Shown piece after piece: positions 19,618-27,966 of a stretch of 64,000 nucleotides of DNA; position 1 is the stretch's first letter, and each line of letters opens with the position of its first letter. A program made the translations under genes and the position numbers. Source of the DNA: Hymenobacter sp. HSC-4F20 (GTDB lineage: Bacteria > Bacteroidota > Bacteroidia > Cytophagales > Hymenobacteraceae); assembly GCF_019599275.1 (NCBI RefSeq), contig NZ_JAHZTD010000006.1, positions 24,682 to 88,681 on the forward strand. The letters are read 5' to 3'. The notes under the pieces are model-generated. The model ran no database searches. It was not told where the DNA came from and saw only the letters and a list, made by a program, of their open reading frames with translations.

Positions 19618-22600
19618 ATGCCAGCCTTATCTTTCTATCCTAAACTAATCCTGCGCACCCCCGCCCTGCCTTTCACCAGCGAGTTCGATCAGAAGTTCGT
19701 GGAAGAGTGTATGGCCGATGAGCGGTTTATGGAGTCGCTTTATCTGGCCTCTCCTGCTCTGCACGCGGCGTGCCTGAAACACCGGAACGAGCCGCTCAGT
19801 ACCCCAGACAAGTCTACTCGCTTGCTGCTGTCGGTAGTGAAGTACTACTGCCGGAGCATGAGCCGCTGTACGCCCTTCGGGCTTTTTGCCGGTTGCACCG
19901 TGGTACAGTGGGCCGACCACACCGGCATCGTCCGGGATACGGCCCGCCCCATCCGGCATACGCGCCTGGATATGAAATACCTGTGTTCCTTAACCCAGCA
20001 GTTGGAACAACAGGCGGGCATCACCGACAGGCTCCGGTATTACCCCAACTCCAGCCTGTACGAAATCGGAAATGAACTCCGCTACACCGAGTACGATCCG
20101 GGTGATATAAACCGGTTATCGCAGGTTAGCTCGGTAGAGGCCTCGCCTCATCTGCGCCTGGTGCTTGCCCGAAGCACCGCCGGCCTGCGTCGCGCGGAAA
20201 TAGCCCGGACTGTGCTGGAGGCCCTACCGGATACGACCTGGGAGGAAGCCACATCGTTTACGGATGCCATCATTGCGGCTCAGTTGCTGGTAAGTGAACT
20301 GGAGCCATCGGTCACGGGAAAGGGCTATTTTGCCCATATACAAGAGGTGCTGGAACGCATACTGGCCGCTCAGCCCGAAGAGCGAATTCAAGCAGTTGCT
20401 CAGGCGCTGCGGGAAGTAGCAACGCACCTGCACCACCTGGACTCCGAGCCCGTCAATGATGTAGCCCACTACGCCCGGATTACTGACCTGTTAGCTACGT
20501 TAGGGGCCCCTTTTGAAGAAGACAAGCTTTTTCAGGTAGATCAGTTTGTCGCTCTCACGGAGAATACGGTATCGAGGGATATCCAGGCTTCGCTAACTGC
20601 CGCCATAGATGCCCTGGCTCGTTTGGCTGCCCCCCCGGCCTCCGAGGCGCTTACGGCGTTCAAAACCAAGTTTTATGAGCGTTACGGGGATCAGCAACGT
20701 CCGCTCTTGGAAGTACTGGACCCGGAAAGCGGCATCAAATACGCCCAGTACGGAGAACATGCCTACACCCCGTTAACGGAAGATTTGATTTTGCCGCTGG
20801 CCGAACAGCCTGGGCGCGTTTTGGACCAGCGGCCGGCCCAGCTACTGCTAGAAAACAAACTACGAGAGGCCCAGCAGCAGGGGCGCTATACTGTAGAGCT
20901 AACGCGCGAGGAGCTGGCGCCCCTTCAGGCCGAGGCTTCGCTTCCTCCCTCCCTGGCCGTTATGTTCCGCGTGGTCAACCCCCAGACCATTCTTTGTGAG
21001 CACGTGGGCGGCTCCAGCGCCGTTAATCTTATTGGGCGCTTCGCGTATGCCGACCCGCAGCTACAGGATATTGCGCGGGATATCACCACTCTGGAGCAGG
21101 AGCACAACCCGGAGGTTGTATTCGCGGAAATTTGCCATTTGCCGGAAAGTCGCCTGGGGAACATCATCACCCGGCCTTCCTTCCGGGAATACGAAATTCC
21201 CTACCTGACCAAGTCGGGGGCGCCCGAAGAAGCGCAAATTCCCCTGCAGGATCTGCAGGTTTCAGTGGAGGATAATGTTGTGGTACTGCGCTCAAAAAGG
21301 CTCCGTAAGGTGGTGGTTCCGCGCCTGAGCACTGCGCACAATTACCGCTACCGCTCCCTGCCCGTGTATAACTTCCTCTGCGACCTGCAAGCGCAGGGGC
21401 AGCACACTTCCTTACCGCTTACGTGGCAGCCAGCGGCGGCTACCAAATTTCTCCCCCGCCTTACCTACGGCAAGGTAATTCTTCACCTGGCCACGTGGCA
21501 CTTCTCCTATCCGGATGTTCAGAATCTTATTACCTGCCCGGACGCGGAGGTAAGCTCCTGCTTTACCGCATTTCGGGAGCAGTGGCATCTGCCGAAGCTT
21601 TTTACCCTCACCGAGGGCGATAATGAGCTACTAGTGGATGCTGATAACCCGCTTACTGTGCATGCATGGCGTAGTGCCATCAGAAAGTGTGACGCCATTA
21701 CGCTCCGGGAATTCCTGTTTACCCCTGCGGAAGCCTGCGTACGAGACAGGGCCGGCAACCCCTACGTCGGGCAGTTTGTGGCCTTGCTGACCAATACCGC
21801 GGCGGTATATGCGCCCCGGGTAAAGGCAACCCCAGACTCCTACCCCGGCAACAAGCAACGCGAGTTCGGGCTGGGGTCAGAGTGGCTCTATTATAAGCTG
21901 TACTGTGGCGTTAAAGCTGCCGACCGAATTCTGCTGGAAGTTATAAAGCCCCTGGTCGATGAGCTGCTGGCTCGTCAGCTACTAGACCAGTGGTTTTTTA
22001 TTCGCTACGCAGATCCGGATACCCATTTGCGAGTCCGGTTCCATTTGCCGGATACGCAACGCGTAGGCGAGGTTATCCTGCTGATTAACCGTTACCTGGA
22101 GCCCCTGGTCGCCAGTGGCTACATCTGGAAAACTCAAACCGATACGTATCAGCGTGAGCTAGAGCGGTACGGCAAAGCCTCTATTGCTTTAGCCGAGGAA
22201 CTGTTTTTCCGGGATAGTGAAGCTACTCTGGCCGCGCTCGAATACCTGACTGATGACGAAGACTTTCGGTGGCTGTGGGGAATAAAGTCAATAGATGCGC
22301 TGCTGGCTTCCTTTGGCTATTCGCTCCCGCAGAAAGCCCTGCTTATGCAGCGCGCCACGGAGGCGTTTCGAAACGAGTTTAAGGTAGATAAGAGCCTTAA
22401 GCTGCAAATCGATGCGAAATACCGTCAGCACAAAGGGCGTATCACGCAGCTAGTAAGCGGCAGCCTGCCGGAGGCAAGCAAAGACGAAGACTACTCCCCC
22501 TTCTTTCCCATCAGTCGACGTACCGAGCTGACGCGAAGCTTAGTGGGCCAGCTGGTTCACCAAGCAGAAAACAAGCAGCTCGGTATTCCGCTGGACAACC

Positions 22601-22734
22601 TGTTAGCCAGCCACATCCATATGCTTCTCAACCGTTTAATTCCCGACAATCAACGCTTGCACGAGCTAGTGATTTACGATTTTATTTATCGGGAGTACCA
22701 AACCCAGAAGAATCGGAAAGTATTCTGTGAGTAG
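19618..22734 (+). CDS. class I lanthipeptide dehydratase (LanB), full length
   Basis: Dehydrates Ser and Thr of a ribosomal peptide by glutamylation from Glu-tRNA followed by elimination. The 1038 residues from the ATG at 19618 match the length of full LanB enzymes; an upstream ATG at 19552 adds 22 residues unlike the family. The N-terminus shows YPKLILRTPALPF, as in LanB proteins. MSRCTPFGLFAGC near residue 80 is the glutamylation-domain motif. The C-terminal elimination/thiopeptide-type domain includes WLYYKLYCGVKAADRIL, FFIRYADPDTHLRVRFHL and HIHMLLNRLIPDN, which hold the Arg and His residues expected in the elimination site. Both half reactions therefore seem intact in one chain. It converges on the LanC-like gene, 28 bases between stops, and the precursor lies 1.4 kb further on. 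No LanT or LanP gene is adjacent. Confidence 0.93.
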   Translation: MPALSFYPKLILRTPALPFTSEFDQKFVEECMADERFMESLYLASPALHAACLKHRNEPLSTPDKSTRLLLSVVKYYCRSMSRCTPFGLFAGCTVVQWADHTGIVRDTARPIRHTRLDMKYLCSLTQQLEQQAGITDRLRYYPNSSLYEIGNELRYTEYDPGDINRLSQVSSVEASPHLRLVLARSTAGLRRAEIARTVLEALPDTTWEEATSFTDAIIAAQLLVSELEPSVTGKGYFAHIQEVLERILAAQPEERIQAVAQALREVATHLHHLDSEPVNDVAHYARITDLLATLGAPFEEDKLFQVDQFVALTENTVSRDIQASLTAAIDALARLAAPPASEALTAFKTKFYERYGDQQRPLLEVLDPESGIKYAQYGEHAYTPLTEDLILPLAEQPGRVLDQRPAQLLLENKLREAQQQGRYTVELTREELAPLQAEASLPPSLAVMFRVVNPQTILCEHVGGSSAVNLIGRFAYADPQLQDIARDITTLEQEHNPEVVFAEICHLPESRLGNIITRPSFREYEIPYLTKSGAPEEAQIPLQDLQVSVEDNVVVLRSKRLRKVVVPRLSTAHNYRYRSLPVYNFLCDLQAQGQHTSLPLTWQPAAATKFLPRLTYGKVILHLATWHFSYPDVQNLITCPDAEVSSCFTAFREQWHLPKLFTLTEGDNELLVDADNPLTVHAWRSAIRKCDAITLREFLFTPAEACVRDRAGNPYVGQFVALLTNTAAVYAPRVKATPDSYPGNKQREFGLGSEWLYYKLYCGVKAADRILLEVIKPLVDELLARQLLDQWFFIRYADPDTHLRVRFHLPDTQRVGEVILLINRYLEPLVASGYIWKTQTDTYQRELERYGKASIALAEELFFRDSEATLAALEYLTDDEDFRWLWGIKSIDALLASFGYSLPQKALLMQRATEAFRNEFKVDKSLKLQIDAKYRQHKGRITQLVSGSLPEASKDEDYSPFFPISRRTELTRSLVGQLVHQAENKQLGIPLDNLLASHIHMLLNRLIPDNQRLHELVIYDFIYREYQTQKNRKVFCE

Positions 22735-22762
22735 AACTGCGCGGTACTTGACCTAGCGAGGG

Positions 22763-23893
22763 TTAGAGCAACAGGGTTTTGCTCCAGGCAGAGGGAGTTT
22801 GCAACAGGTAGTCAAGCAAGACCAGGGCCGAGCCAATCAGGCCACGGAACAGGTCCAGGGCTTTTGCCTGATAATATTCTGCTTCTATTTCCTGCTTCAG
22901 GAGCTTTACGGTACGTTTAATCCAATACGCGTAGCCTTCCTGGTAAGCGGGCTGCTGGCTCATGGTGTACAGGCTACGGTAGGTTTGCGCAACTCCCGCA
23001 GCTCCGGCATAAAAACAAGCGCGGCGAACCGCAGTGGTCTTCTTGGTTTTACGCAACAATGTATTCAGTCCTACCAGGTTAGCTACCTGTTCGAATTTAG
23101 CATCCTGAAATATGTTGCAAGCCTTATACAAGAAGAGTGACTTGTTTAAGTCCCCGTCACTCCACGTCATTCTTCTTCCAAAAACACATTCACCAGTATT
23201 GGCCTGTATTACCTCAGGAAACAAGGAAAATCTCTCTGCGAAAAAGTCTATTTCCTGTCGGCAAGAAATCATGTGGGCTAGTCTGCAGTAAATAATTGCC
23301 TTTATATCATTTACGTATAAGCCTTTTTCGCAGAGCTTCAGTAGCACAAACAGTACTCCCGTAATTCCATTTATCATGCCCAGCCCTACCTCCGCGCCCT
23401 TCGTTGCCTGGTGCGGATACTGGTGTGCAAACCGCTCCAGCACCAAGGGAATGTGCCGCCACAAGCATTTCTCCACCTCAGGATTAGGTAGGCGCTCTAC
23501 GAAGTAGTGAACAATACCGATTACTCCCTGGAACGGGTTTAGGCTAATAGCTTCGCCTGATAGCGCAATCTGGCTGGCCAGAAAGGTATCCAGCTGATAG
23601 ATTTTACCTGTCACCTCAGCGTTCAGCAGCTTATCGTGCAGCAAGTCATTCACGATAAGGAATCCATGAAGGCTTGTTAGCTCCGTAAAGCCAGTTAAAA
23701 TCTCATCTATTACTTCACTTAACAGCTGATTTATCTGCCGCGCATCAGAAGCCTCGCCGTACAGCTTGTAGCGCAGGTAATAATATACTATCAAACCCTG
23801 CTTTTGCTCACTACATACGTCTTCAGACCGCTCGTTCTGAACGATTGTGTGTATTTTCTCCAAGCAGCTGTTAATATCCTCTAATTTCGGCAT
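22763..23893 (-). CDS. LanC-like protein lacking the zinc ligands
   Basis: A 376-residue protein of the lanthionine synthetase C fold. LanC normally adds Cys thiols to dehydroamino acids with a zinc held by Cys (WCYG motif) and Cys-His (CHG motif), with a catalytic His in a HGxxG motif. Here the repeats are recognisable but altered: GLGMINGITG has Asn175 where His is expected, TWSDGDL has Ser245 where Cys is expected, and FYAGAAGVA (about 294-302) has Tyr-Ala where Cys-His is expected. Even if Cys293 is aligned with the ligand, the His is absent. Thus at most one of three ligands remains. Classical zinc-dependent cyclase activity is unlikely; a binding or chaperone role for the dehydrated peptide is inferred. 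It lies downstream of the precursor on the same strand and is AT-richer than the NRPS genes. Confidence 0.82.
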   Translation of the reverse strand: MPKLEDINSCLEKIHTIVQNERSEDVCSEQKQGLIVYYYLRYKLYGEASDARQINQLLSEVIDEILTGFTELTSLHGFLIVNDLLHDKLLNAEVTGKIYQLDTFLASQIALSGEAISLNPFQGVIGIVHYFVERLPNPEVEKCLWRHIPLVLERFAHQYPHQATKGAEVGLGMINGITGVLFVLLKLCEKGLYVNDIKAIIYCRLAHMISCRQEIDFFAERFSLFPEVIQANTGECVFGRRMTWSDGDLNKSLFLYKACNIFQDAKFEQVANLVGLNTLLRKTKKTTAVRRACFYAGAAGVAQTYRSLYTMSQQPAYQEGYAYWIKRTVKLLKQEIEAEYYQAKALDLFRGLIGSALVLLDYLLQTPSAWSKTLLL

Positions 23894-24005
23894 GACTAAT
23901 AGTGTACGTATTCAGCAAGAGTAGCAGAGCCAGAGTAGTATAGTAGAGGCTTCCAGAAGTAGGTAAAAGCTTCAAAAAATAACAGAAGATAAGTACAGGG
24001 CACGC

Positions 24006-24043
24006 AAAAAGGGCACCATAGGCTTGCTGCTTCGGTGCCCTTT
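24006..24043 (-). terminator. rho-independent terminator between precursor and LanC-like gene
   Basis: On the minus strand the stem AAAGGGCACC pairs with GGTGCCCTTT around a 16-base loop and runs into TTTTT. It sits 51 bases past the precursor stop (24095) and about 110 bases before the LanC-like start. A terminator straight after the precursor gene is common in peptide loci and would give much more precursor mRNA than enzyme mRNA, with LanC made by read-through or its own promoter. Confidence 0.75.
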
Positions 24044-24094
24044 AAGCTTGCTGCGTAGAAATAGTAGTGGTATTTATTTTAACACATATATTAC

Positions 24095-24241
24095 TTAAAA
24101 AGCCAGTGATGAAACGGTTGTAAAATATGCAGGCGTTGGCTTAGCTTTTGCCAGCGTGCTATGCTTGGCGCTGGCAGGGCTCAGCTTGCTGATGGTGGTT
24201 TTGCGGAGGCTAAGGGCAGTTGGTTTTGAAGATGCTTTCAT
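24095..24241 (-). CDS. cysteine-free lanthipeptide-type precursor peptide, 48 aa
   Basis: A short gene encoding 48 residues. The leader begins MKASSKPTALSLRKTTISKL (1-20); its LSLRKTTISKL matches the LxLxKxTIxxL pattern of Bacteroidota class I lanthipeptide leaders. The rest, from residue 21, is SPASAKHSTLAK, then AKPTPAYFTTVSSLAF to the stop. It is rich in Ser and Thr (S21, S24, S28, T29, T36, T41, T42, S44, S45) but has no Cys anywhere. No GG or GA leader cleavage site is obvious. It is the first gene upstream of the LanC-like gene on the same strand and is followed by a strong terminator. No Shine-Dalgarno is seen, as is usual in this phylum. A candidate -7 element (CATCTTTG on the minus strand, one mismatch to TAnnTTTG) lies about 65-75 bases upstream. 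The call rests on leader pattern plus position; the function is inferred. Confidence 0.8.
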   Translation of the reverse strand: MKASSKPTALSLRKTTISKLSPASAKHSTLAKAKPTPAYFTTVSSLAF

Positions 24242-24994
24242 GATTGGTTGGGGTAATAAAGGAACAGGTTTCGAAGTGCAGTAGCCGTTAGCTGTGCTAC
24301 CGTTGTTGATGATCCAAAGATGGATGGTTGAAAGAACTTGTTGTTTTTTATTACACCAACCCGGCTACCCTCTGTACTAACCCGGGTTATCGTGGTATTT
24401 ACCGGCTCGCGAAAAGCACGGCGCTGGTGGGCTCCTACCCTAGCCAGCCTGGTGGTGATTTCTTGACCTGGTTCCTGACACCGGGCCACTTGCCTTTGTA
24501 CAGCAGACTGTTACCTCAATACTGGGCTTGAGCGCACGGGAAGCCTGCTGCGAGACCAACTCGCGCAGCGCGCCAGAAATCCGTCGCTACGCGGGGGCTA
24601 CTTGCTACGGCTGGTGCTGATCAGCACGTTTCGCACACACCCGTAAGCCTCACCAGTGGGTAGTGCCGTCTAGAAAAGAGCCGCGTAATGGCATCCGCAG
24701 GTACTACTCCCCGAACTGGCCCCCAGCCGGATAACAACACCTCTTCTTTTCACTGGGCTGCTACCCTCTATTCACCAGACGCTGCTGCTGGCATCAAGCG
24801 CCCGCACCTTTCCCGACAAGGCAGCTACGCAAGCAGAGCTCTGTTTTCCATACAAAGTAGATCCTTCAGCAAGCTGCTCTGTCAGTAGCACTAGCAAGGG
24901 AAACACAATAATCCGGTCAAACATATTCTACTATCTTTAAGCAGCAACAGGCGCGTACCTAAACTACAAGCCGTACCAGGAAATTTACAAAATA
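24242..24994. other. intergenic region upstream of precursor and LytS genes
   Basis: 753 bases without a gene I can support. It must hold the promoter of the precursor (minus strand) and that of the histidine kinase (plus strand; TATCTTTA at 24932-24939 resembles TAnnTTTG, with no clear -33 element). I looked for a second precursor with a similar leader on both strands and did not see one. Confidence 0.4.
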
Positions 24995-26056
24995 ATGTTT
25001 TTCTATTCACAGAGATTCCGCCAAACGTGCATTCACGTTACGCTTTGGGTATTTTACATTCTTTATGAATCTTCTGTGCTCCTAATTGTAGATGAAACCA
25101 CTATAAATATCTGGGAAACCTGTTTGAACTTTGTTCTTTACGCTTGCATATTCTACGCAAACAGCTTATTTATTCTTCCATCTTACTTGGTAAAGCGAAG
25201 GTATTTCCACCTGATAGTTTCTATTATTATATTATTCTTAATATTTATTGCTTTGCGTTATTTCGTTGTATCATACCTATTAGCTTTATTACCTTCTAAA
25301 ATGCAATATCCGTTTACAAATAACAGATTGTTTTTAGCTCAGTCAATCTGGCGAGGCGGGTATTTTTTTCTCCTAAGCTTAGGATACTTTTTTGCCGTCC
25401 ATTCTATCTCTACCGAGCGGCAAAGAAGAAAATTGGCAGAAATACGCATAGAAAAAGAGCAGCTCTTACGCGAAACTGAAACAACGTTGAAAGAGCTAGA
25501 AATTAACAATCTCAGGAATCAGATAAATCCTCATTTTTTATACAACTCATTAAACATATTGTATTCGCAAGTGTATCCTGTTTCAAAGAAAGCAGCTCAC
25601 GGCATCTTGCTACTATCCGATATTATGCGCTACGCGCTTAGAGATGATGCGTCAGGAAAGGTAATGTTAGAAGAAGAGGTTCAGCATTTGAAGAACTATA
25701 TAGAAATGAACCAATTAAGATTTAACAACTCATGGCAGATTAAATTAGAAATAACGGGCAACTTAGGATTTAGAATGATTATTCCTCTGCTGTTAATCAC
25801 CTTTGTTGAGAACAGTTTCAAACATGGCGATTTATTAGATCCTGAGCACCCACTTATTATTCGTATAACCGTTGAAAATGATAATCTCACGTTCTTTAGT
25901 CGCAATAAAAAGCGCAATGGCAAAAAGGAGAAATCAACCAGCCTAGGCTTAGAAAACACGAAGAAGAGGCTAGCTATAAAGTACCCGAATGCTCATACCC
26001 TTGAGCTGAAAGACGAACTAGACTTTTACACCTGTGTACTCCATTTAAAACTGTAA
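24995..26056 (+). CDS. LytS/YehU-type sensor histidine kinase
   Basis: A 353-residue membrane sensor kinase that should phosphorylate the LytTR regulator encoded four bases downstream. The N-terminal third has about four hydrophobic segments (residues about 10-30, 37-60, 68-98, 114-132), then a helical linker rich in Glu and Lys (about 140-172). The His-kinase box NQINPHFLYNSLN carries the phospho-acceptor His near residue 181. The ATPase N box is ITFVENSFKHG near 270 and a G box SLGLENTKKRL lies near 315. It has no large extracellular domain, so the ligand may be sensed in the membrane. The gene is strikingly AT-rich beside the NRPS genes. Its location next to the RiPP genes suggests control of that locus, but the targets are not shown by sequence. 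Confidence 0.9.
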   Translation: MFFYSQRFRQTCIHVTLWVFYILYESSVLLIVDETTINIWETCLNFVLYACIFYANSLFILPSYLVKRRYFHLIVSIIILFLIFIALRYFVVSYLLALLPSKMQYPFTNNRLFLAQSIWRGGYFFLLSLGYFFAVHSISTERQRRKLAEIRIEKEQLLRETETTLKELEINNLRNQINPHFLYNSLNILYSQVYPVSKKAAHGILLLSDIMRYALRDDASGKVMLEEEVQHLKNYIEMNQLRFNNSWQIKLEITGNLGFRMIIPLLLITFVENSFKHGDLLDPEHPLIIRITVENDNLTFFSRNKKRNGKKEKSTSLGLENTKKRLAIKYPNAHTLELKDELDFYTCVLHLKL

Positions 26057-26060
26057 TCTC

Positions 26061-26792
26061 ATGCTCTCTTGCTTTGTAATAGACGATGAACAAGGTGCAA
26101 TTGATCTATTGATCAATTACATAAAGAAAACTCCTTTCCTCAACCTGGTAGGTAGTACCACTAACCCGCTGGAGGCGTTGCAGATTCTTCGCACTCAGAG
26201 CATCGATTTAATATTTCTAGATATCAACATGCCGCAGATATCCGGCATTGAGTTGATGCCTATCTTAAAAGACAAATGCCAGGTAGTATTAACAACAGCT
26301 TACAGCGAATACGCAGTATACGGTTTCGAGCATAATGCATTGGACTATTTGCTTAAGCCCATATCCTTCGAGCGTTTTCTCAAGGCGGCGCAAAAGGCGC
26401 TCAACAATACGCTTGTCAGCAATTCTGATTGGCAACAATCTGAAAAAGAAGATGATTTTCTGTTTGTGAAAACAGAAAACAAAGGCAAGATGATAAAAGT
26501 AAATTTTGACGACCTTATTTATATAGAAGGCTTAAAAAATTACGTATCACTTTATACAAAGGAGGAACGCATAATTACACTGCTAAATATAAAGGACTTG
26601 GAAGGCCGCTTACCAGCGAAACAATTTATTCGTGTACACAAGTCCTATATCGTTTCCATTAAGAATATCAAAGCTCTGGATAGCAACCAGATTCTTCTTA
26701 AGGATATGAAAGCGTATGTTCCTTTGGGAGACACATACCGCACTAATTTTTTTGATGTTTTAAACAAAAATATGATGGGGAGCAAAAGGTAA
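26061..26792 (+). CDS. LytTR-family response regulator
   Basis: A 243-residue DNA-binding regulator, cotranscribed with the kinase (four bases between them). The receiver domain (1-118) starts CFVIDDEQGA, has the phospho-acceptor Asp in LIFLDINMPQISG (near residue 54), the conserved Thr in VVLTTAYSEYAVYGF and the Lys in YLLKPI. The LytTR DNA-binding domain (about 135-240) shows DDLIYIEGLKNYVSLYT and FIRVHKSYIVSIKNI. LytTR regulators bind direct repeats about 10 bases long with 10-13 base spacing upstream of targets; I could not identify such a pair with confidence. It shares the AT-rich composition of its partner. Confidence 0.93.
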   Translation: MLSCFVIDDEQGAIDLLINYIKKTPFLNLVGSTTNPLEALQILRTQSIDLIFLDINMPQISGIELMPILKDKCQVVLTTAYSEYAVYGFEHNALDYLLKPISFERFLKAAQKALNNTLVSNSDWQQSEKEDDFLFVKTENKGKMIKVNFDDLIYIEGLKNYVSLYTKEERIITLLNIKDLEGRLPAKQFIRVHKSYIVSIKNIKALDSNQILLKDMKAYVPLGDTYRTNFFDVLNKNMMGSKR

Positions 26793-27267
26793 TACCAGTG
26801 GCGCTTGCTGACCCAGGTGCCATATTCTGCTGTTTTACAATACCCTACGTAGCAGTGGGTCAACCTGTGGCGAGACAACTATAGGCAGTACCGGCACTGC
26901 CCCACGGCTGCCGCAGCCGCTCATACGCCATGCGCTTCATGCTCGCGGCTCGCGGCTATTATCATTCTGGCCAGGTGGTATCCTCTTGGCTTTACCGGTG
27001 CTGACACCTGGCTTTGTAAGCGCGCCGGGCTGGCCGCTTCGGCTGCCACAACCCCATTGCACAGTACTTATACACCCCCGGTGCGGGGCACTCTTTTTTC
27101 AAGAAGAGGCCTCCGCACCGGGGGTGTATCTTTTTGTAATTCACTGGCCGGAAGCCAAGCTTGTGCTTCCGGCTACCCGGGCAACACGGTGCTTTTGCCA
27201 CTGTTGGCCGCGTATGAGCTGTGCGGGCACTCCTGTACTGCCCCAGAGCCAGCGCCCGCCGGTGGTG
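26793..27267. other. convergent intergenic region with two hairpins
   Basis: 475 bases between the ends of the LytTR gene (plus) and the phosphopantetheinyl transferase gene (minus). It holds the large hairpin 27070-27129 and a second one at 27147-27173 (arms 9 bp, GCCGGAAGC and GCTTCCGGC, 9-base loop). No gene is supported. Confidence 0.5.
27070..27136 (+). terminator. long hairpin, 17-bp perfect stem, likely terminator
   Basis: Arms 27070-27086 and 27113-27129 are perfect inverted repeats (17 bp). The 26-base loop itself contains CTCTT and AAGAG, which can pair. On the plus strand the stem is followed by TCTTTTTG, so it could end the LytS/LytTR transcript; reading the other way it could also stop the NRPS operon, though no U run is seen on that side. 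Confidence 0.55.
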
Positions 27268-27900
27268 CTACAGCTCCACTTTACAGATAACCGGCTCTAT
27301 TTCTTCGGCATCTGCCGCCACATGCACAATGTACTCATCCACCAGCTTGATTTTCTTTAAGTACCACGTGGCATTTTCTACTACGGCCCGATTGCCGCTG
27401 ACCACTATTTCCTCCAGTGGAATGCTCAGGCCTCTGCCGTCGGCCTTAATAATGGATTCCTTTCTCGTCCAGTACTCATAGAACTCGTAGTATTTGTTGC
27501 TGGCGCGGGTAATCTTCTCCCACTCCTCGGGGAGCATATAGCAGGCGAAATCCTCAATCGGGATGGAATTTACCTGCTCAATATCAATGCCTACCTTGGC
27601 CGAATCGCTCAGAACGCACGTGACGTAGCAGCCGGAGTGAGAGATGTTAAAGTCTATGCTTTTATCAATGTAAGGGCGGCTATAGGCGGTGTACTGCAGC
27701 TTTTCCAAATCAGGAGCAATACCGAACTGCTCAAGCCCTTTCAGCAGCAGCAGCTTGCCGTACAGGCACGCCTGCACATCCTGCCACCGCTGAAACTTGA
27801 GAATCTTATTTCTGATGCTGGTTGGAAACACTGCTACATAGGTAGCAAGCTCCTGGGCCGTGAGTTTTCGCTCAAAGCATGAGTACAGTACCTTTATCAT
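27268..27900 (-). CDS. Sfp-type 4'-phosphopantetheinyl transferase
   Basis: Transfers phosphopantetheine from coenzyme A to the Ser of the carrier domains (GGHS/GGNS/GGDS) and so activates the synthetases in this window. The 210 residues carry the two family motifs VGIDIEQVN (Mg-binding Asp and Glu, near residue 103) and YWTRKESIIKADGRGL (near 150). The shared NISHSG stretch near residue 84 precedes them. It is the last gene of the large NRPS operon, 66 bases after the thioesterase. It could also serve NRPS-F in trans. GC content is lower than that of the NRPS genes. Confidence 0.93.
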   Translation of the reverse strand: MIKVLYSCFERKLTAQELATYVAVFPTSIRNKILKFQRWQDVQACLYGKLLLLKGLEQFGIAPDLEKLQYTAYSRPYIDKSIDFNISHSGCYVTCVLSDSAKVGIDIEQVNSIPIEDFACYMLPEEWEKITRASNKYYEFYEYWTRKESIIKADGRGLSIPLEEIVVSGNRAVVENATWYLKKIKLVDEYIVHVAADAEEIEPVICKVEL

Positions 27901-27966
27901 GATCTGGGGGAGATGTAATCCAACAAGTACAAAAGGAAGGGTGCCCTCACCGGACCGGGCCGCTGT

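Noticed and set aside
24238..24489. 83-residue open frame on the minus strand overlapping the precursor start
   Set aside because: No recognisable leader, domain or start signal; it is in another frame and ends four bases into the precursor gene. The 48-residue precursor has a clear leader pattern and a terminator, so it is preferred.
24688..24888. 66-residue plus-strand open frame ending in SKLLCQ
   Set aside because: It contains a Cys and many Ser/Thr but has no lanthipeptide leader, low-complexity composition and no start or promoter support; treated as chance.
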